NCBI GenBank assembly: GCA_902475475.1
Contig: CABRZY010000069.1
Span: forward strand, 1 to 8,519
DNA from: an uncultured Collinsella sp.
GTDB lineage: Bacteria > Actinomycetota > Coriobacteriia > Coriobacteriales > Coriobacteriaceae
Direction of reading: 5' to 3'
Length of the DNA: 8,519 bases
Part shown: positions 5,340 through 8,519 of the stretch, piece by piece
Numbering within the stretch: position 1 is the first letter of the stretch
Layout of the letters: every line of letters starts with the position of its first letter
The notes under the pieces: generated by a model
Seen by the model: only the letters and a program-made list of their open reading frames with translations
The model's database searches: none
Told to the model about the DNA's origin: nothing
Position numbers and translations under genes: made by a program

Positions 5340-6536
5340 CTAGGCCTCGTCGCACAGCCACCTCGCCAGGTCCACGATCTGCACCCCATTGCGGTCCGTG
5401 GCCTCGTGATGCGTGCGGGCGAGAATCATCTTGGGGTACGCGTCGCCAATGCTCAGCAGTGGTGAAATCTCGCGTTCAAATGTCTTATCCGAGCTGATGT
5501 CGTCGCTCACCTGAATGTAGAGCTTCTCGCTTCGCTTGATTGCTACAAAGTCTATTTCCTTTTTATAGAGCACGCCGACGTATACCTCGTATCCGCGGCG
5601 CAGCAGCTCGATTGCCACCATGTTCTCGTATACGCGTCCCCAATCCATATCACGTGTACCGATCAGCGCGTATTTGAACGCGTGGTCTGCCAGGTAATAC
5701 TTCTCGCCGCTCTTAAGGTATTTTTTGCCGTGGATGTCGTACCGACGAACTTTATAGAAGGCAAACGCATCGCACAGGTACCCCATGTACGTGCCGACCG
5801 TCTTGTTCGTTATCTTTAGCCCATCCGCGTTCAAAATATCCGTAATGTTACGTGCCGACGTTATGTTGGATACGTTGTCCATCATGTAATCGGCAATGCG
5901 CAGCAGCGCCGATTCGTTTCTCACGTTATGCCGCTGCACGATATCTCTCACGATGAGCGTTTTGAAGACATTGGAGAGATATTGATAACGCTGCTCCTGC
6001 AGTGGATAAGGGTAGGAGCCGGACATACCGCCGGTTCTCGCGTACTCATCGAAGTCGCGGTCGACCTCGCCCTCGTCGCCATAGAGTCGATACTCCTCAA
6101 ACGAGAATGGGAAAACCTCGATCTCGAACGTACGCCCCGTAAAGAGCGTCGACAGATCGCTCGACAGCAAAAAGGCATTCGATCCGGTAATGAATATGTC
6201 GTACTGCTCGGATGCGTGGAGGCTGTTGATCGCACGCTCAAAACCGTCGCACATCTGAACTTCATCGATAAGCAGAAAGTTTTGTTTGCCGGACACTCGA
6301 TGCTCTTTTACATAGGCGAGCAGCGCGTGATACTCGAGCAGATTCTCGAACTCATCGAGGTTGTAGTTGATATGGATGACATTCGAATTGGACAGATTTG
6401 CCTCCACGTAATCGCGGAGGGCCTCGAGCAATTTTGATTTACCGCTACGACGGATGCCCGTGATGACCTTGATGTCCGGCACGCCAATAAGGCTCGTCAA
6501 CGTGTCCATATATGACGTTCTATTGATGAGTTTCAT
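5340..6536 (-). CDS. AAA_14/DUF4143 family ATPase
   Basis: The 398-residue protein has an N-terminal ATPase domain with Walker A GIRRSGKS (27-34), Walker B FLLIDEVQ (87-94) and a sensor-like ITGSN (116-120). The C-terminal DUF4143 region follows a winged-helix-like middle (about 205-265). The motif EIDFVAIKRSEKLYIQVS (327-344) is a PD-(D/E)XK-like remnant in which the usual E-x-K has become QVS, so nuclease activity is doubtful. Family members are common in gut bacteria and have no settled role. They are generally treated as accessory ATPases, sometimes linked to mobile DNA. A strong ribosome-binding site GAGGAGG lies 5 bases before the ATG. GC content and codon use are visibly lower than in the neighbours, suggesting transfer. 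One palindrome lies just past its stop and two lie upstream of its start. Confidence 0.93.
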   Translation of the reverse strand: MKLINRTSYMDTLTSLIGVPDIKVITGIRRSGKSKLLEALRDYVEANLSNSNVIHINYNLDEFENLLEYHALLAYVKEHRVSGKQNFLLIDEVQMCDGFERAINSLHASEQYDIFITGSNAFLLSSDLSTLFTGRTFEIEVFPFSFEEYRLYGDEGEVDRDFDEYARTGGMSGSYPYPLQEQRYQYLSNVFKTLIVRDIVQRHNVRNESALLRIADYMMDNVSNITSARNITDILNADGLKITNKTVGTYMGYLCDAFAFYKVRRYDIHGKKYLKSGEKYYLADHAFKYALIGTRDMDWGRVYENMVAIELLRRGYEVYVGVLYKKEIDFVAIKRSEKLYIQVSDDISSDKTFEREISPLLSIGDAYPKMILARTHHEATDRNGVQIVDLARWLCDEA

Positions 6537-6553
6537 TGGGGCCTCCTCGCGGT

Positions 6554-6582
6554 CTTTTATCGCTATTCCTCAAAACTGAAAA
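6554..6582 (-). promoter_or_regulatory. Possible ATPase promoter overlapping palindrome 2
   Basis: On the minus strand TTTTCA (6582-6577) and TAAAAG (6559-6554) are 17 bases apart, and the -10 lies about 18 bases before the ATG. The -35 and most of the spacer fall inside the palindrome, so that palindrome could serve as an operator. Both hexamers match the consensus at only 4 of 6 positions. Confidence 0.25.
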
Positions 6583-6603
6583 ATTTTCAGTTTTGAGGAA
6601 TAG
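6563..6603. repeat. Long palindrome, copy 2 (perfect)
   Basis: Perfect 20-bp arms CTATTCCTCAAAACTGAAAA (6563-6582) and its reverse complement (6584-6603) are separated by a single A. It lies 27 bases upstream of the ATPase start codon. Copies 1 and 3 share the same outer arm but differ at the dinucleotide in the middle of the left arm. Confidence 0.93.
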
Positions 6604-6647
6604 GCTCTATAGCGAATATACCTCGCGAAAGACCGAGCTGCCTTAAT

Positions 6648-6690
6648 CCTATTCCTCAAAAACGAAAATTTTTCAGTTTTGAGGAATAGG
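6648..6690. repeat. Long palindrome, copy 3
   Basis: The 14-bp arms CCTATTCCTCAAAA (6648-6661) and TTTTGAGGAATAGG (6677-6690) enclose an AC/AG mismatch and an inner GAAAA/TTTTC stem around a single T. It lies 45 bases upstream of copy 2, in the spacer between the ATPase gene and the end of the folate/biotin-ligase operon. Confidence 0.92.
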
Positions 6691-6721
6691 GCGCTGGCAA
6701 CCCATTCCCCAGATAGGCGAA

Positions 6722-6749
6722 ACCCTCCCCGGCACAGGCCGAGGAGGGT
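6722..6749 (-). terminator. Probable terminator hairpin of the folP-folK operon
   Basis: On the minus strand the 12-bp stem ACCCTCCTCGGC/GCCGGGGAGGGT (one T-G pair) with loop CTGT follows the biotin-ligase-like stop codon by 39 bases. Only two further T follow the stem, so the U-tract is weak. Position and stem strength still favour a terminator. Confidence 0.6.
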
Positions 6750-6788
6750 CTTGTTGTCATGTCTATCTTTGGGCGCGAACGCCCCGCG

Positions 6789-7490
6789 CTACAGCCCGCG
6801 AATTCGTACGGCCTCGGGCGGAAACTCCTGCTCGCCGGCATCGGTCTTGATGGTCGCGCGGCCCCAGATGTCCAGGCCCGCAAACACACCGACCGCAAGC
6901 GGCAAACCGTTGGGCGACACCGCCGCAACTTGGCGGCCCAGCAGCGGCACCATGTCGAAGTACTCGCCCAGCACGGGAGCCAGCGGCCCTGCGGCGCCCT
7001 GCGGCGTGTTGGCAACAGCCACCCAGGCATCCACACGGGTCAGCACGGCGGCGGCCAACTCTTCGACCAGCGCTTCGTCGGCCATATCTACACCGAGCTC
7101 GCTCAACGCCGAATGCTCAATATCCACCGTCACGGCACCGAACATGCCCGCAGCACCGGCACCACCGTTGACGGCGACGCGCGCGAACGACGTCTCAAAC
7201 GCGGGCGCGCCGCACACAATGTCGCTCGGCCACTGGATACCCACCTTACCGGCAAGGCCCAACCCCGGCGTCGAAGCCGTGCCCACGAGCGCGTCCATCA
7301 TGCCCATCGCGGCCACAAACGGCAGGCCATGGAAGGCATGCATGTTCACATCCGGACGCACGACCAGCGAAAACGTCAGCGATGCATCGCCCGCACTCCA
7401 CGCGCACCAGCCCGCGGATACGCCCTCGCGGCCCGCGTCACGCGCCGCGTCGAGCTCGGTGCCGGCGGCAACAGCATTCATCTCGATCAT
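6789..7490 (-). CDS. Divergent biotin-protein-ligase-like protein (BirA family)
   Basis: The 233-residue protein resembles the BirA catalytic and C-terminal domains. LTFSLVVRP (38-46) matches the '.LY.S..LRP' strand, and GIQWPSDIV (84-92) corresponds to the active-site KWPND region. YFDMVPLLGRQVAAV followed by VGVFAGLDIWGRATIKTDAG (200-219) matches the BirA C-terminal SH3-like domain. There is no N-terminal HTH repressor domain. Key catalytic features are missing: the STN segment, the GRGRRGR biotinyl-AMP loop, the lysine of KWPND (Gln here) and the following GKK motif. Its ATG directly follows the stop codon of the folate fusion gene (TAGATG), so translation is probably coupled. It may be a non-catalytic paralogue that still binds biotin or a carrier protein. 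The family call is moderately firm; enzyme activity is doubtful. Confidence 0.75.
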   Translation of the reverse strand: MIEMNAVAAGTELDAARDAGREGVSAGWCAWSAGDASLTFSLVVRPDVNMHAFHGLPFVAAMGMMDALVGTASTPGLGLAGKVGIQWPSDIVCGAPAFETSFARVAVNGGAGAAGMFGAVTVDIEHSALSELGVDMADEALVEELAAAVLTRVDAWVAVANTPQGAAGPLAPVLGEYFDMVPLLGRQVAAVSPNGLPLAVGVFAGLDIWGRATIKTDAGEQEFPPEAVRIRGL

Positions 7491-8519
7491 CTACATACGC
7501 CCCAATTCGCCCACGATATGACCCACACGGTCCTCGGGCTCCTTGACCTCGACGCCGTTGTAGCGGAAGAACCGCGCCGGGTCGTGCATCAAGTCCTCGA
7601 GCGGCACCAGCACAAAATCGCGCTCGCCGATCAGCGGATGCGGCAGGCGCAGCTTTTTGCCGCCGTGGGTCTCGCCGTCCATCCACAGCAGGTCCAGGTC
7701 GATGGTGCGCGGGCCGTTGGCCTTGGCCTTTTTGGAGCGGTCGCGCCCCAGCTCAGCCTCGATCTTCATGAGCTCGTCGAGCAGCACCAACGGCGCCAGC
7801 TCGGTCTTGATCTCGATGACGGCGTTGGCAAACGCGTCCTGGCGCGTCTCGTAGGCCGGCTCGCTCTCGTAGATCTTGGAGGAGTTGGACACGCAGGTGA
7901 GTGGAATCTCGGCGATCATCTCGCGTGCAGCGCGGATGTTGTCGCAGCGATGCCCCAGGTTGGAGCCCACGGCCACAAACGCGCGGCGCGGCTGCGGCTT
8001 GGCAACTGCCCAGTAACCGTTCAGGAACTGCGCAAAACCCGCGGCGTCGTGCACGCGCACGATGTTGGCACCGGCCTGGATGGCGCCCAGGCACACGCCA
8101 AACGTGGCGGCATCGCGCGCGGCGGCCTCGGTCACGCCCGAGACAGCGCCCACAAAACGCTTGCGCGACACGGCGCACATGAGCGGATAGCCCAGTGACG
8201 CCATCTTGGCAGTCTCACGCTGGATGACGATGTCCTCGTTAGCCGACTTACCAAAGCCCGGGCCAGGATCGATGCAGATGCGGTCGCGCGACACGCCGGC
8301 ATGGATGAGTGTGCGGGCCTGGTCGGACAGAAAGCCCATGACGCGGCGCATGATGGGCGCCGAATCGGGCAGGGTAAAGCGGCGGAGCTGAGAGGTGGGC
8401 ACGTAGGCCTCCTCGCGGCGGGCGCTGCGGCGCATCATGGCGGCCAGGCGGTCATTGGACTCCGATGCGGCCTCGGTGGCTGCGGGCGCGGGCGCGACGG
8501 TCTCGGCGGCAGCAGTCTG
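7491..8519 (-). CDS. folP-folK: Dihydropteroate synthase-HPPK fusion, N-terminus outside window
   Basis: This is a bifunctional folate enzyme. The C-terminal HPPK (FolK) pyrophosphorylates 6-hydroxymethyl-dihydropterin, and the N-terminal DHPS (FolP) joins that product to p-aminobenzoate. The frame stays open to base 8519, giving 342 visible residues, while the first half of the DHPS barrel is missing. Numbering from the edge, an Ala/Pro/Glu-rich linker occupies 1-27. DHPS motifs are DPGPGFGK (84-91), AVSRKRFVG (116-124) and ANIVRVHDA (151-159). HPPK begins near 178 with AFVAVGSNLG (180-189), then ELGRDR (256-261), GPRTIDLDLL (269-278) and LPHPLIGERDFVLVPL (292-307). All motifs look intact. 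The next gene starts on the base after this stop codon. An ATG at 8438 is internal, not the true start. Confidence 0.93.
   Translation of the reverse strand, partial: QTAAAETVAPAPAATEAASESNDRLAAMMRRSARREEAYVPTSQLRRFTLPDSAPIMRRVMGFLSDQARTLIHAGVSRDRICIDPGPGFGKSANEDIVIQRETAKMASLGYPLMCAVSRKRFVGAVSGVTEAAARDAATFGVCLGAIQAGANIVRVHDAAGFAQFLNGYWAVAKPQPRRAFVAVGSNLGHRCDNIRAAREMIAEIPLTCVSNSSKIYESEPAYETRQDAFANAVIEIKTELAPLVLLDELMKIEAELGRDRSKKAKANGPRTIDLDLLWMDGETHGGKKLRLPHPLIGERDFVLVPLEDLMHDPARFFRYNGVEVKEPEDRVGHIVGELGRM

Noticed and set aside
6759..8198. 479-codon plus-strand frame
   Set aside because: It is antisense to the biotin-ligase-like and folate genes, which carry intact family motifs; the plus-strand product is Arg/His/Gly-rich and featureless.

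Overview
The window looks like chromosomal DNA from a high-GC Gram-positive gut anaerobe, most likely Collinsella or a close relative in the Coriobacteriia. That placement is an inference from codon and GC style and from gene content: a 2-enoate-reductase-type flavoenzyme, a CoaX-type pantothenate kinase, and a dihydropteroate synthase fused to HPPK. No database search was possible. Most genes lie on the minus strand; coaX is the only convincing plus-strand gene.

Layout. 1-595 (minus) is the N-terminal part of a NuoL/Ech/Hyf-type membrane subunit, cut by the window edge. 777-1181 (minus) is a small protein with two helix-turn-helix units, resembling an IS3-type OrfA but with no OrfB, closed by its own terminator. 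1182-1621 is an AT-richer gap that ends in the terminator of the next gene. 1622-3652 (minus) is a large FMN/4Fe-4S/FAD oxidoreductase of the 2-enoate/2,4-dienoyl-CoA reductase family. 3800-4098 is a regular array of eight 16-bp sites in strictly alternating orientation, about 40 bp apart. 4187-4263 (minus) is an initiator tRNA-Met with its own promoter and terminator. 4460-5233 (plus) is coaX, with a 16-bp palindrome in its promoter region. 5340-6536 (minus) is an AAA_14/DUF4143 ATPase of visibly lower GC, bordered by three near-identical long palindromes (5287-5333, 6563-6603, 6648-6690). 6789-7490 and 7491-8519 (minus) form a tightly coupled pair: a DHPS-HPPK fusion whose N-terminus is outside the window, and a divergent biotin-protein-ligase-like protein.

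Functionally, the right half is cofactor metabolism: folate (folP-folK), a biotin-ligase relative, and CoA (coaX). The ATPase with its palindromes looks like a later insertion between coaX and the folate operon. The left half holds energy and redox genes: a membrane ion-pumping subunit and a flavin/iron-sulfur reductase.

The strongest candidates for undescribed biology are the alternating-orientation array between the flavoenzyme and the initiator tRNA, and the palindrome family that brackets the ATPase. Neither can be assigned a function from this sequence alone.
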